From the NCBI GenBank assembly GCA_028023455.1, contig JAQFVV010012544.1, positions 1,436,501 to 1,500,500 on the forward strand: a DNA stretch of 64,000 nucleotides, written 5' to 3'. Positions within the stretch are counted from its first letter, which is position 1, and each line of letters begins with the position of its first letter. This stretch comes from Epiperipatus broadwayi (Eukaryota > Onychophora > Udeonychophora > Euonychophora > Peripatidae). Shown one piece after another: positions 12,104-23,750 of this stretch. The notes beneath the pieces are model-generated. The model was given only the letters and a program-made list of their open reading frames with translations. It was not told where the DNA came from and did not search any database. A program made the translations under genes and the position numbers.

Positions 12104-12960
12104 CACTTATGGTCAACATGGGTAGGATGAGAAGGTTGGCACCAATGTGAACTTTGAGCATTTCCATCATCAGATTTTCAATGAAATGGGCAGCTGAAGA
12201 GTTGTGAGGTGGAGAGTATTGAAGTCTGTCCATTAAAATATGAAGATTGGCTATCTTAATATAAGCTGAGCATTGATTGCATATATGTGTGGAGATGATA
12301 ATCTGGACCAACTGACGAGTCTTGGTTTAGCATGAAATACATATATTGGTGATTATTTATCTTTTTTACATGTGTGTGAGCAAGTGTGTCAGCAGTATCA
12401 GATAGCATGGATAGTTGAGAGTTGTGTGAAAAATCTGAGTTCAAACCTTCTACATATTACATATTGAAGTGCAGGTATAAAAAGCTTGTACTGCAGAAAA
12501 ATTCATATATTAAAAATATAGTGATGTAAGGTCTTCCCATCCCTTGTATAGGTATGTAAATGGATTATGTCATGTACATGAGGAGTCAGATCAACTTATG
12601 GTCAACATGGGTATGGTGAAAAGGTTGGCACCAATGTGGGCTTTGAAAATTTTCATCATCAGATTTTCAATGAAATGGGTGGCTGAAGATTTGTGGTGTG
12701 AAGTAGATTGAAGCTTGTCCATTAAAGTATGAAGATTGGCTATCTTAATATAGGATGAGCATTGATTGTCTATGTGTGTGGAAATGATAATTTGGACCAA
12801 CTGATGAGTGCTGGTTTAGCATGAAATATGTATATTGGTAATTATTTATCTTTTCAATGTGTGTGTGATCAAGTGTGTCAGCAGTATGAGATAGTGTAGA
12901 TAGTTGAGGGTCATGTAAAAGTCTGAGTTCAAACCCCCTATATATTATATAATAAATTGG
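12104..12960 (+). repeat. two-copy direct repeat, period about 488 bp, ending in a tRNA-like SINE segment
   Basis: The block that begins near CTTATGGTCAACATGGGTA at 12104 recurs at about 12592 and the two align to about 12945. Each unit ends in GTCAGCAGTATNAGATAG, then TCTGAGTTCAAACC, which resembles a pol III B box (GGTTCGANTCC). The last part recurs at 16685-16810 and, inverted, at 26945-27058. I read it as a tRNA-derived SINE or a composite repeat carrying one. The minus-strand frames in the two units are both open but differ by many amino-acid changes, so I do not call them genes. Confidence 0.7.
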
Positions 12961-15900
12961 ATGAGTAGAAAATATTTTTTTCTCAATGTATGCATAAAAC
13001 AAAATACATATACTTGTAGAACATAGACTTATTTTATAACCATTTAAAAAAAGTAGTATACATAAAAATATTATTCAACAGACTTGATAATGTACATTGG
13101 GGTTAGTAACAGTTTAGTGATTTTCAGTTCTATTTTACCTTATAGCTAAGAATGATTAGATATTCATTAACTGGCTGATTTTGAATATCTACTTGTTTGT
13201 GTGAAGGTGCACACATCAACCCAAATTTGGATTCAATATCATAGTCAGAAAAGTAGCTTTACCATCAATCAATGACATTTTTTATAAATAAATCATAAAA
13301 ATCAAACAGGTTTTAAATAAATCATGGCAATGAAAAAGCAAGGAAATGTCCTCTCATTGAAAATCAATGGTCAACCATTGTCATATTTTTCAATTGATGG
13401 ATGGTAACAGTTTGAGAGGAATTTCAACTTTGTTTAATTTATATATAGATGCACCACAAATGATTAACAGTATGTAAAGATGGAAATATAAAATCATGAC
13501 AAGGTTATAACACCAGCAAATAGCTATTACATTGTAAAATCAATGATTAACACTATCAATGTTTTTAAAAAAATTCATTATCACCAAGAGTATTGGATTA
13601 TATCATAATTATAATAATATGGTAGCTAACCAGTAATGTATATTTTAGTTTTACCCAATACATTTTTTCTACTTAAATATATAAGACACCAATAAATAAA
13701 TAAAACTATTTAAGTAATTAATATTTTATTAATATATACATTACATGCTTTTGATGTAATAATGTAAAAGAAATGCAAATTAACATCATATTATTAGTAT
13801 TGTAATAAATTGTGTTTTTTTGTTTTATCTTATATTAAAATTAACTTATTTTCAAGATAATTCTTACTTCACTAGATCAAATTTATAATTCTGGTCTCTT
13901 TCATAAGTGAGATATATTGGATCACAATATGTTTACTTTTATCACAATTGTATTGCTATACATGCATCGCTTTACCACTCAAATTCGCTCTTGTTGCAAT
14001 TGATCTAAATATCTTTAATTGAATAAGCAATATTAGTGTTTTTATTATTTTTCTAATACACTCAGAATTAAGAAATAGAAGCCACCCAAACACACGCACA
14101 CCTATATATATATATATACTCACACACAAGTTCAACGTGCTGCAAAATATTTTTTATATAGTTTTTCCAAGTTATTTTTAAATACTTTACTGTATTTTAA
14201 AGTTCAACTGTTTAAAAAATTGTGAAAAACAAGTATGATTTTAAATTTAAAAGGCTTAAATAACGTCAGCTGATCTTAGGAAATACAAACGTTGCTTTAA
14301 AGAAGTAAAAGATTTCTGGTGAATAAAGATAATTTTTTTATAACTAAATTTTTAGATGCAATAAAATAAGATACAGACTATCATATATAAATATTATGAT
14401 TTTAACCATTATCAGTTTTGCTGCAGGATGAAAATATCCTTAAATTCAATCTTGCTTCTCCAATTCTTATCTTCTTTTCTATTCATTTCTTCTAGTTATA
14501 AAGTTATACTATTTCTATTATTTAGTAAAATTATTATTTTTTAGAATACTCAAACTTTTTTTATACTTTTCCAAATATATTCAACTAACAGTAATAACAA
14601 ATAGATTATTATAGAATGCAATACTTTGTATGATAATAATAACCGAAATAGCAAAGAAACTAAACTGGTGATTTTTATATTCATAAAGTTTAAATTTAAG
14701 ATATAGCTTTAACCATTTTGGATATTATGCTTAAACCACAAGTCAGTAGAAATTTTATACATAAGTATTTATAAGGGTTCTTAGATTTCTCCATTTTTAT
14801 TTATTTAGAGAAAAGGTTAATGAGTGTTTTCTAAATATTATAAATTATTATCCGGTGTGGGGGGTTATTTTATTGTCTTATAAGTAGCTATTTTATTTTA
14901 CCTTTTTCTTTACTGTTTCTATCTGCCCAATATATTTGTTTTTTCAATTATATGTTCACTTATAGATCAATAATCTGCTAATTTAACACATCCATTTGTC
15001 CCTCTAATATTATTTTGTGATTTTAATCAGTTTTTAATGATTAGTGTCATTGAACGTGTCTTTCCTGCTTCATATGGTATTTTTTAAATGCAGATTTTTT
15101 TTTTTAGAATTTTAAATTTAGATTTTGTATAGGTTACAATTCTTTCAGATATTCTGATTTTGGAAAACTATTCTGATATTCTATTGATAACATTTTTTTA
15201 GTTTGTCTATTGTCACTGATATATAAATATACTATAGTATCTTTTGATTTTTTAAAATATTATTTTCATTATGTATTTAAGATTTTCTTAATGATAACTA
15301 GTGGACTACAATCTTTTATAAGTATTCATTCTGTGTTGTCATGTAATTGGTAATTGGCTTCTTAACAAACTATATTTTACTATCTTTTATAGTAATAGTA
15401 TAATTTTATTTTTTTGTACTTTGTTATAGTTTTCTGCATATTATAATTGTTTTCTTGTATACATGAGTATTCTGTAAACAATAGGTTTGACTTTTCTGTG
15501 AAAAAATCTTGTCATGAGATCATCTCAAAATATCATTTTTGTTCTTGTTCTAATTCTCTTGAGGATCTAATTGAAATGTACAGAATATTTACAATAGTAT
15601 TTTACCATGTGTACATATATCAAACCCATTATTGACATAGTAAAGCCAGATTTTTAAAGAGAATTAAGTAGTATTTATGGCTATGGTTTCAAGTTCTTTC
15701 ATATAAATGTTGCTAATCAAAGAGTGTAATGATGAATCAATAGACCTACATTAACCTTGCTGTAAGAATTCTATATTTTTTAAAAGTAGGCTGTTGTTAA
15801 GCATAAAGTTAATAGCTCTAATATGCTATTAAAAAGGTGAATTATTCTGGCATGTGGGTTATTGTGGTCATTTAGTTGGTTTCTTATTAAAAACAATGCA

Positions 15901-16680
15901 GTATACTTGGGTACATCTATGGCTAAACTTTTCACATGTCTTTTCTTTCTATTACATGTTTTGATTATTTCTACAAATCACTTAAAATCTCTGACAAATG
16001 ACTATACTTTTATATCAAAGGGACTATGAATCTTAAGAAAAAATCTTGATAAATTTTAGACATGGTAAATATCTAGAATTATATCAAAATATGTCAACAT
16101 TTTTTTAAGGTAATTAATCTTTTAACCTATAATATACATATTTTTTGGCACAATAACCCTAAACACTTGTAAAAATTAATAAAAATAGAGCTTTAATTTG
16201 GAAAGCTTTTCATAAATGGCCTAGTAATGAAGGATTAACTATTATATGGCACAAATTAAAAGAAGATGATATTTTAAAATCAGAACAACTTTTTCTATTA
16301 ACAAAATAATAAAACTTTTAATATTCTACATATCAACAGTATACTTTCGATGCAATACATAATCCAACAAAATAATATTTTACAAAAATCTGGATTTATT
16401 ATTTAATGATATATCCTTTGTAAGAATTATTATAAACATTCTTAACACATACCAATAATGTATCTATCTTCAAATAAATGACAACAAACATTTTCATTCT
16501 TAGATGTTTTTATGACAATAATAACTTATGGTTACATTCAAACTATGACTTACAAATTACCCATATGACTTGAACAAAATGAAAAATCAACCATAGAATA
16601 AACTCTCATAAAGTTTATCTATCCATTAGCTATCATAAATACAATTTTAAATAGATAGCAAAGAGAAGCATCAAAACACA
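12961..16680. other. long A+T-rich stretch, nothing supported
   Basis: About 3.7 kb of A+T-rich sequence with T- and A-runs, a short (TA)n near 14104-14118 and no recognisable gene, RNA or structured repeat. The 62-codon frame at 15447-15635 (+) shows no family motif. Parts of 15000-15640 may be very old LINE sequence, but I could not align them to any motif. Confidence 0.5.
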
Positions 16681-16684
16681 AAAA

Positions 16685-16810
16685 CAAGTATGAGATAGCA
16701 TGAATAGTTGAGGGTCATGTGAAAGTCTGAGTTCAAATCCCATATATATTACATATTGAAGTGCAGGTATGAAAAAAAGCCTGTACTATAAAAAAAAATT
16801 TATATATTAA
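16685..16810 (+). repeat. tRNA-derived SINE copy (3' part)
   Basis: It matches the end of the 12.4 kb repeat: GAGATAGCATGAATAGTTGA, then GTCTGAGTTCAAATCCC with a B-box-like core, then ATTACATATTGAAGTGCAGG and a TATATTAAAAA tail. Confidence 0.7.
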
Positions 16811-16962
16811 AAACAATGACAGATATTATAGTATTTCTATATACATGAGGGATATCAGGCAGGCTAAATAAAATCTGAAATCAATATGTTATTTTTACTC
16901 TGTTTTAAATGTAACCATTATTCTGAATTCTTCAAATTATGTTTTACTTTTGTCATTTAGAC

Positions 16963-17265
16963 ATATAATACTAAATCATCCATGCACTTTACTACTGTTA
17001 CACAATGCTTTATTTACCACTCTCTTTTACAGTTTACAGTTTCTATTGCCCCAGCAATCTTCTTCAGAAAATCATCCATGCACTTTACTACTGTTACACA
17101 ATGCTTTATTTACTACCCTCTTTTACAGTTAACAGTAGTAAAGTGCTTGGATGATTTTCTGAAGAAGATTGCTGAGGCAATAGAAACTTTAAACTGTAAA
17201 AGAGGATGGTATAAATAAAGCATTGTGTAATAGTAGTAAAGTGCATAGATCATTTAGTATTATAT
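16963..17265. mobile_element. fold-back element with tandem and inverted units and a hammerhead-like core
   Basis: The ends ATATAATACTAAAT (16963-16976) and their exact complement (17252-17265) bound a near-palindrome. Inside, a unit of about 95 bp starting ATCCATGCACTTTACTACTG occurs twice in tandem (about 16975 and 17069) and then again inverted (17140-17250). Each unit carries CTGAAGAAG, a hairpin (ATTGC/GCAAT) and AGAAAC. The tandem-plus-inverted layout matches the fold-backs at 23.2 and 29.2 kb, although the sequence is unrelated. I infer a non-autonomous Penelope-like or retrozyme element. Confidence 0.6.
17159..17188 (+). ncRNA. hammerhead-like core (degenerate)
   Basis: CTGAAGA (17159-17165), AG, a 5-bp hairpin ATTGC-TGAG-GCAAT, A, then GAAAC at 17183. 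The conserved CUGANGA and GAAA boxes are present around a stem II. I could not form a convincing stem I, nor a stem III with an NUH cleavage triplet, so activity is unlikely. A complementary copy sits at about 17039-17067 on the minus strand. Confidence 0.35.
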
Positions 17266-17289
17266 GGTATACATTTTGAAATGCAATAA

Positions 17290-18400
17290 GAAATAGTAGT
17301 CATTTAGATATCTGATAAATAACTTTGCCAATAATTTTTCTATTCCGTCAGTTTCTTTTATAATATCTAGAATGATTTTATGATTTCAAGTTTTCCAATT
17401 AATCTTCATTGTTTTAATTGCTTTCATAATCCTTCATTTAAAATAACTAAAATTTCATAAATTATAATTATAGAGCTATTTTGTTTTGCTTTTTTTTTTT
17501 TTTGCTCTTATTATTTGATAGTTTTTGTAGACTGCTTTCATATATTTCATGATGCCATCTTTTTTTAGTAATAATGTTTTTCCCCTCATATTTATAAGAA
17601 TATTCTTTTTTTTATTACTAAAAGATTTTTTTGATCTATATTTTTTTAATGATATATGGTTATATTTTCATATATTATCACAACTAGTTTTTGTTCTATA
17701 TTATAGAATTGTAAGTATTTAATTCTTTTAAGTAGATCATATCAAAATATTTTTATATATTTTCTTTTCTTTATATAATATTCCAAATTTAAGAATGGAT
17801 TGGTTCTTTTTTTAGGCAACTATGTGCAAATCTTTAATAGTGTAGAAAAAATCCTCTTATTGAACGTGTTCAAATTTGAGCTACAAACAATATCTGTTAA
17901 TATTTTTAAAATGATATTCAAATTCTAAATTATATTAGTATTACTATTTCTGAGAGGTAGAGATAACTTTTTTTTTCATAGTAGCTTTTGTTTTTGTAGC
18001 TTTGCATTATCACATCTTATATCTCACTAATCACTGAAAATTTTCTGTGCTGTGTGGATGACATTTTTGAGATAGATATTTTCTGTTAGTCAAAATATAA
18101 TACAATTCTGATGTGCCTTTGTTTAAATACTGCCACATTCATTTCATGTTTGTAGTTTTTCCCATAAAGAAATTCATTAAATATTGTTTTCTTAAAATTT
18201 CCATTACCCTATGTCTTTTCCCATTTATCTCTTTATAATCAATATTACTACAGTATTTTCATTTTTCAATCTTAGCTGCAATCTACCATGACAATTTAAA
18301 AATATTCTTTGGTATTATCTAAGTCACATCTGAATCAAAGTCTTTTCAGCACCCATTTTTACCATTGCATCCTAACATATTGTTTTACTGGAGGAAAATA
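17290..18400 (-). pseudogene. RTE-type LINE relic
   Basis: The region parallels 42.2-44.5 kb. Near 18075-18115 the minus strand gives an endonuclease block like that at 43835-43865, where it reads approximately ELDYILTNRK (the RTE endonuclease has an E/T-x-D-[YF]-I-L-T block). Around 17540-17600 the minus strand gives NIITKKRWHHEIYE, similar to the pre-RT segment of the other copy (TITKKRDYVIKWVDEF). Stops are frequent, so this is an old dead copy. The boundaries are approximate. Confidence 0.5.
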
Positions 18401-19995
18401 CTAAACTTTGTCTACTGGAGTAATGTATTAAATGCTTTTATTTAAGTTAGAAATCCTGTGTGTTTGTTTGATTATATAAAATTTTGAATTTAAAATTTAA
18501 TAAATATATTTCTACCAAATGGATTCCCATCACATTTTGTGTACGCCTTAAAAATTAATGACAGTATAATATGACAATAAAATATTTCAGAATAGTACCC
18601 TCATTTATTTACTATTGAAGTGTTAGTGGACTGAATTTCAAACACACTGATATCAATTCAGAAGTTTTTAGTAATATATGTAAGATAGCAATACACCATT
18701 TTTAAAAAATCTTAGATTAAAAAGTGTTTGAGCAATCATTTAAAATACAAATAATGACAAATATTGATTGCTCTTGATTGTAAACATGTTTTTTTTTAAA
18801 AAAAAAATGTATTAAATGTTATTTTCTTTTGATTGTAAAAGTTGATTTTTAAAAAACATTTTCTTTAAAAAAAACAATATTCTAAATGATTTTTTAATAC
18901 TTACAACTTTCCTTTTAAGAATTAATCAGACTTGTGACATAGTTTTAATGTCCATTTTAAATTAGAATAATTGCAAAAAATATCCAAATATTAAAAACTT
19001 GAAAATAATATATATAAAAAATATTTTATAATAAACATTTGTAATTACTATGAACTAAAAAGTCAAAATATAATTGTTCTTCAATCACAATTAGAATTTT
19101 TATATTTACTCTAAAATAAAGCTGTGGGTGTTAAATTCAAACTTTTTACAACAAGGGATTGAATTAATTAATTTCCTAATACCCCATGATTTTACTTTAA
19201 GTTAAATATAAAATCCCGATTGTGATTGGAGAAAATATTTTTTTGGCTTTTTAGTCAATAGTAAATAAAATGTTTAGTCATTCCACAATACTTTAAATTT
19301 CATGGCTTAGATTTTTTTATGGCAATCATACTTTGCTATTAACTATGTGGAATTTTTTCTTTGTAAATTTAGCTAAATGATAGTAAGTCCCTTTTACTTG
19401 TTTATTAGTTATTATAAACAATGTATACATAAATGTATAATTTACTCATCTATTTTCCAGTGATAAATAAAGATATAAATTTAAGTTCTACAAATAGAAT
19501 GTTTGCTATGAAGTTTTTAGTCCTATCTAGCTCACCTCAGGCATTTTGCACTATGTAATAACTTTCAACTCTCTGGATTGTCTCATTTATGATAAAATAT
19601 TTTTATGTCTATTACTTACTCATGTTGTGTTCAGCAAGATCACCTTTGTGGCCCTTTTTCAACCCTATATTTAATTGATGCACATAACAAAAGTCTGGAG
19701 ATAAGACAATAACACTATCATCTAATAATCATTAATTATTCAAGCTTATATGTATGGTTCTAGAATATGGAAAATAGAATAAATTATATTATTATTTATT
19801 AATTATTATAATTGATTTTTATAAATGTATTCTTGGTGTATTTTAACTGCTTTTCATTACTGCTTCTCTGCAAGGATGATCTTTGTTTATGAGCATTACA
19901 AATAGCACTTTAATATATAATGCTTCTTAACTATGATTTCATAAAGCATTTTAAAAGTTTTCTAGATATGTTTAGATTGAACTAATTAGTTTTTG
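18401..19995. other. A+T-rich DNA, nothing supported
   Basis: About 1.6 kb with several A8-9 and T8-9 runs (for example 18789-18808) and no supported feature. Confidence 0.5.
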
Positions 19996-20000
19996 TATTA

Positions 20001-20610
20001 AACCACTAAACATCACATGGAATAATGGATAAGTAGGCATTAGATAGTGATTTTATGCACAAGCCTTCTTGCATCTATTTATTACTCTGACTTGCACTGA
20101 GTGGCACTACTCTATGAAGAGTTTTGCCTGTTTTAATAGCAGTTATGAGCAAGCATAAGAAATCGTGATTATGTAATGTTTATTGGTTTAATATTCCTGT
20201 CTAATAGGATAGTGGTGGCTATGGTTATCAAAGAACCAAAGACACCAAAATGCATGGGTACTGAACTAAGTTCAGACCTATATGACTATATAAGCTAATG
20301 AGCTTGGATTGAAAATATTATGTTTTCAGTTTTAGACTCATAGTTTTGTAGTTAAGTAGAGATAAAAAGTGGCTGCTGGAGGGTTGCATTAGATCCTAAG
20401 ATCTAGTTGCAGTGCTCTCAGATCCAAGGCTCCTCACTGATGAAGTCCATAAGCCAGAAACTAGTCTGGTAATATTGGATGAGTAGGCACTAGATAGGGA
20501 TTTTATGCACAAGCCTTCTTGCATCCATTGATTACTCTGGTTTGCACTGAGTGGCACTACTGTATGGAGAGTTTTTCCTGTTTTAATAATAGTTATTGTA
20601 TCTAAATTTA
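20001..20610 (+). mobile_element. retrozyme/Penelope-like element with direct repeats and a hammerhead
   Basis: A direct repeat of about 130 bp (20018-20150 and 20467-20600; shared core TTTTATGCACAAGCCTTCTT) flanks an internal region of about 310 bp. This gives a 449-bp unit. A hammerhead-like motif (20422-20480) sits at the start of the right repeat. The left repeat begins at 20018, the position equivalent to the nucleotide after the ribozyme cleavage site. A short inverted piece of the internal region (20001-20017) abuts it on the left. No ORF is present, so it would depend on an RT in trans. Related copies are at 21806-22573 and 39095-39325. Confidence 0.7.
20422..20480 (+). ncRNA. type I hammerhead ribozyme motif, partly decayed
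   Basis: Stem I is ATCCAA (20422-20427) with TTGGAT (20475-20480), then CCTCA against TGG. CTGATGA is at 20437-20443 and GAAA at 20457-20460. AC/GT forms a 2-bp stem III with a TA loop, and the GTC triplet ends at 20466, after which cleavage is predicted. Compared with the copy at 22346, stem II (AGTCCATAAGCCA) has a mismatch and stem I lost two G, so activity is doubtful. Confidence 0.55.
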
Positions 20611-21792
20611 GGATTAACTAACGTATAATTTATCTATTTGATTAATTTTATTTTAAATATTTGTGATATAATATTTAAGAATCAATAATAATATGTATTT
20701 AATGATAATCTTTTATAGTTATTAATTAACTTTAAAAAAAATCCATCAAATTAAGCATCCCTGTTTTGGTATTTAAAAATATTACAATAGAGTGGTGCAC
20801 TTCATAGTAAACTATATAAAAATAATTATATGGGTAATTTCTTGAATAGTCATATAGAAGTTGAAAAATTTAATACACTCATCATTAATTGAAATATACT
20901 CATTTAGTTAATAAAGGAGTCAGCAAATATTTTAATTAATAAATGAGACAAAATAAGTTCATATTTGCCATTGAACTGATGTTTATTTATTATAGATAGA
21001 ATAGTTTCCAAATTGATATTTTCACATCATATAAAACATCATTATTTAAAAACAAATTTATTTATATAATAATTTTCTTATATATCATGATAAAGTTAAT
21101 ATTGATTATTACCATATTTATAATAAATTAAGTTATTAATACAGAAAACAAATTATATAAATACAAGTACAAAAACAAAGATCAGCATATATCACATTTA
21201 ACTGTTATATATATAATAAATAATCTTAACTTTAAATATACGTAACTGAAACATTACATAACTAAGTCGTACATAGTTACTTTCGTTTCGATTATCTATT
21301 TTATGTTCTCTTTCATACAAATTATATAATTTTATTTTTGAAATGTTTAACTGCTTTGTTGTCACATTGAAAGTCATGATTTGAAGATATCTGTGCAGAT
21401 AATTAACTTAAATGATGTTTTCATGGTTATTATGATTATTTTATGCAAACTGTGATCCCATCAGTTATTTATAAATATGGCTGAAATCCTTCTCTGTCTC
21501 ATTTTATTTAATATTTTAGATGCAGTTTGTTTTTATATGTATTTCACAAAATATTTTAAAATGAACACAAAAGATAATTATTTTTGTCTTTTAAGTGTCA
21601 ATAAAAGTTACATTTTACAAAATTGTACAGTAGCTGCCAAAGCACAAAACATCCCGAAGTTATAATTTTTGCTAAAACATGAAGTAAGAAAACACATATT
21701 CCTTTAGTAGGATTTAAAAGTAAATCATAAGCACACAATTCTAATATATATTTCTAAGATCAATTTTTTTCACCCTGCCAGCCATCTAATAT
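20611..21792. other. A+T-rich DNA, nothing supported
   Basis: A+T-rich sequence without a recognisable gene or repeat. The 62-codon frame at 21477-21665 (+) starts with a hydrophobic stretch but has no recognisable motif, so it is not credited. Confidence 0.5.
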
Positions 21793-21971
21793 ACATTTGA
21801 GTTATTAAACAATTCAAAACAAAACAACACTCTCCATATAGTAGTGCCATCTTGTGCTAACTAGAGCAATCAATGGATGCCAGAAGGCTTGTGCATAAAA
21901 TCCCTATCTAGTGCCTACTCATCCAATATCCCCAGACTAGTTTCTGGCTTGTGGCCTTCATCAGTGAGGAG

Positions 21972-21995
21972 CCCTACACGACGCTCTTCCGATCT
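21972..21995. other. Illumina adapter remnant (assembly artefact)
   Basis: The segment contains ACGACGCTCTTCCGATCT, the 3' end of the standard Illumina TruSeq universal adapter, preceded by CCCTAC as in the adapter. At the same place the related copies (20410-20430, 22341-22355) have ordinary repeat sequence, so about 20 bp of genuine sequence was replaced here. Confidence 0.97.
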
Positions 21996-22345
21996 CCTAG
22001 ATCTTAGGATCTAATGCAACCCTCCAGCACCCACCTTTTAACTCTATTTAACTACAAAACTATGAGAATGAAATTGAAAACACTATTAATATTTTCAATC
22101 CAAGCTCAATAGCTTATATAGTCATATGGGTCTGAACTCAATTCAGTACCCATACATTTTGGTGTCTTTGGCTCTTTAACAACCATAGCCACCACTATCC
22201 TATTAGGCAGGATTGGTGTTAAACCACTAAACATCACATGATCACTATCTCATACTAGCACAATAATTGTTATTAAACAATTCAAAACAAAACAACACTC
22301 CATATAGTAGTGCCATCTTGTGCTAACTAGAGCAATCAATCTCAG

Positions 22346-22404
22346 ATCCAAGGCTCCTCACTGATGAAGGCCACAAGCCAGAAACTAGTCTGGGGATATT
22401 GGAT
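22346..22404 (+). ncRNA. type I hammerhead ribozyme, complete core
   Basis: All parts are in place. Outer stem I is ATCCAA/TTGGAT (22346-22351, 22399-22404), with an internal loop (GGCT/ATA). Inner stem I is CCTCA/TGGGG (22356-22360, 22391-22395). CTGATGA is at 22361-22367. Stem II is GGC-CACAA-GCC with an A-A apposition where G-C is usual. GAAA is at 22381-22384. Stem III is two pairs (AC/GT) with a TA loop. The cleavage triplet GTC ends at 22390. Tiny stem III and a looped stem I are known features of metazoan retrozyme and Penelope hammerheads. The A-A pair next to the core may weaken it. Confidence 0.75.
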
Positions 22405-22586
22405 GAGTAGGCACTAGATAGGGATTTTATGCACAAGCCTTCTGGCATCCATTGATTGCTCTAGTTAGCACAAGATGGCACTACTATATGGAGAGTGTTG
22501 TTTTGTTTTGAATTGTTTAATAACAATTATTGTGCTAGTATGAGATAGTGATCATGTGATGTTTAGTGGTTTAACATTTGAGTTAT

Positions 22587-23173
22587 ATGAATGCTAGATT
22601 GTAGTATTTGATATTCACTCCCTAAATCAGTTTCTCACTTTAACTCTCATCAGTGAAGAATTAAAATTCAAAGCAGGAATAAATACACTTATATATCCAT
22701 CACTTGTATTCAGCTCCTTTATATTATCCAAACTAATGACTTAAATTAAAAAACAAACAAACATTAACATAGTTATGAAGATCTAACATTAGTTTAGTAA
22801 CTATATATGCTAATAATCTAGATTGTATGCTAACTATAGACCCCTTATACACTCTATCTAGGAAAGCTAATACAAATAAAAAATTACATAACTTTCTCTC
22901 TTTACTCTAAATATATATTTCCAAAATAAGCTATTGTCCATCCTTCTATAATAAAGAATCCTAAATCAGAAAAGTATTATCACTAAAATATATAGTTACT
23001 GATCTCATGTCAGATTTATTTAAATATGCAAGTGAGGTCAAGTTTAAAATCTTAATGTTTTTTTTAATTTCATACTATTAGCTAGAATAATATAAAAAAT
23101 TAAAATTGGTTCTTAGATGCAAGAGAACATTAGTTCCAAATTTGAATTCTAAGTCTTCACTGTCAAAAGCAAA
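22587..23173. other. A+T-rich DNA, nothing supported
   Basis: No gene or repeat recognised in these roughly 590 bp. Confidence 0.5.
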
Positions 23174-23750
23174 ACTAAAACTTGACTTGTATTTTTATAT
23201 TGGACTGATTTCCATCATCTAATATGTTTGTTGAATGTCTTTAAAAAAGTTTAATTTTAGTTAAATATTCCAAATGCATTCAACCGCTAGTAATATCACA
23301 GCAAACAGGTTAGTATATGCACCAACTGTTAGTAATATCACAGCAAACAAATGTTAGTAATATCACAGCAAACAGGTTAGTATATGCACTAACTATTAGT
23401 AATATCACAGCAAACAGGTTAGTATATGCTAGTACTGTCACTGGTCAGGCCAGCAACACCTGAAGAAGAGGGGAGAAAAATACCTCTCAAAACGTTGTGC
23501 ATATACTAACCTGTTTGCTGTGATATTACTAACAGTTAGTGCATATACTAACCTGTTTGCTGTGATATTACTAACATTTTGTTTCCTGTGATATTACTAA
23601 CAGTTGAATGCATTTGGAATATTTAACTAAAATTAAACTTTTCTAAAGACATTCAACACACATATTAGATGATGGAAATAGCCCAATATAAAAATACAGC
23701 TAGAACACCATCATCACAAACCTTCAGAAAAACACTAAAACTTGACCTGT
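23174..23750. mobile_element. fold-back element with tandem units, hammerhead-like core and 17-bp duplication
   Basis: The near-duplication ACTAAAACTTGACTTGT (23174-23190; one mismatch at 23734-23750) bounds a palindrome. The arms run from about 23191 inward and 23733 inward, including TTAGTTAAATATTCCAAATG and its complement. Inside, a unit with GTAATATCACAGCAAACAGG occurs four times in one orientation and three times inverted. The central spacer has ACTGTCACTGGTCAGGCCAG, then the hammerhead-like core. A decayed relative of this spacer lies at 24195-24265. No ORF is present. I infer a non-autonomous Penelope-like element. Confidence 0.7.
23460..23500 (+). ncRNA. hammerhead-like core (degenerate)
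   Basis: CTGAAGA (23460-23466), a hairpin with GAGG/CCTC stem and an A-rich loop, then AAAACGTT where the hammerhead has GAAA; the invariant G is lost. It occupies the same central place as the motifs in the other fold-backs. Cleavage is not expected from this copy. Confidence 0.35.

Larger units (their letters stand above)
21793..22586. mobile_element. compound retrozyme/Penelope-like insertion with 13-bp target-site duplication
   Basis: The duplication ACATTTGAGTTAT occurs at 21793-21805 and 22574-22586, bounding an element at 21806-22573. From 22340 down to 21806 the minus strand carries a partial repeat, the internal region and a second repeat, as in the 20.0 kb element. From 22341 to 22573 the plus strand carries a partial copy starting just before the hammerhead. 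The two halves share a joint in opposite orientation, so the whole was inserted as one unit. An adapter remnant interrupts the minus-strand half at 21972-21995. No ORF is present. Confidence 0.8.

Noticed and set aside
12160-12185. CTGATGATGGAAATG on the minus strand of the 12 kb repeat as a hammerhead
   Set aside because: No stem II and no GAAA box at a suitable distance.
12039-12800. Two similar ORFs (69-90 codons) in both units of the 12 kb repeat, suggesting a conserved protein
   Set aside because: About one in four residues differs between the copies, many of them radical, so there is no sign of protein-level selection; the frames are open by chance in a repeat.
23290-23600. A CRISPR-like array (repeated GTAATATCACAGCAAACAGG)
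   Set aside because: The copies are in both orientations around a palindrome with irregular spacing, in eukaryotic repeat DNA, with no cas genes.
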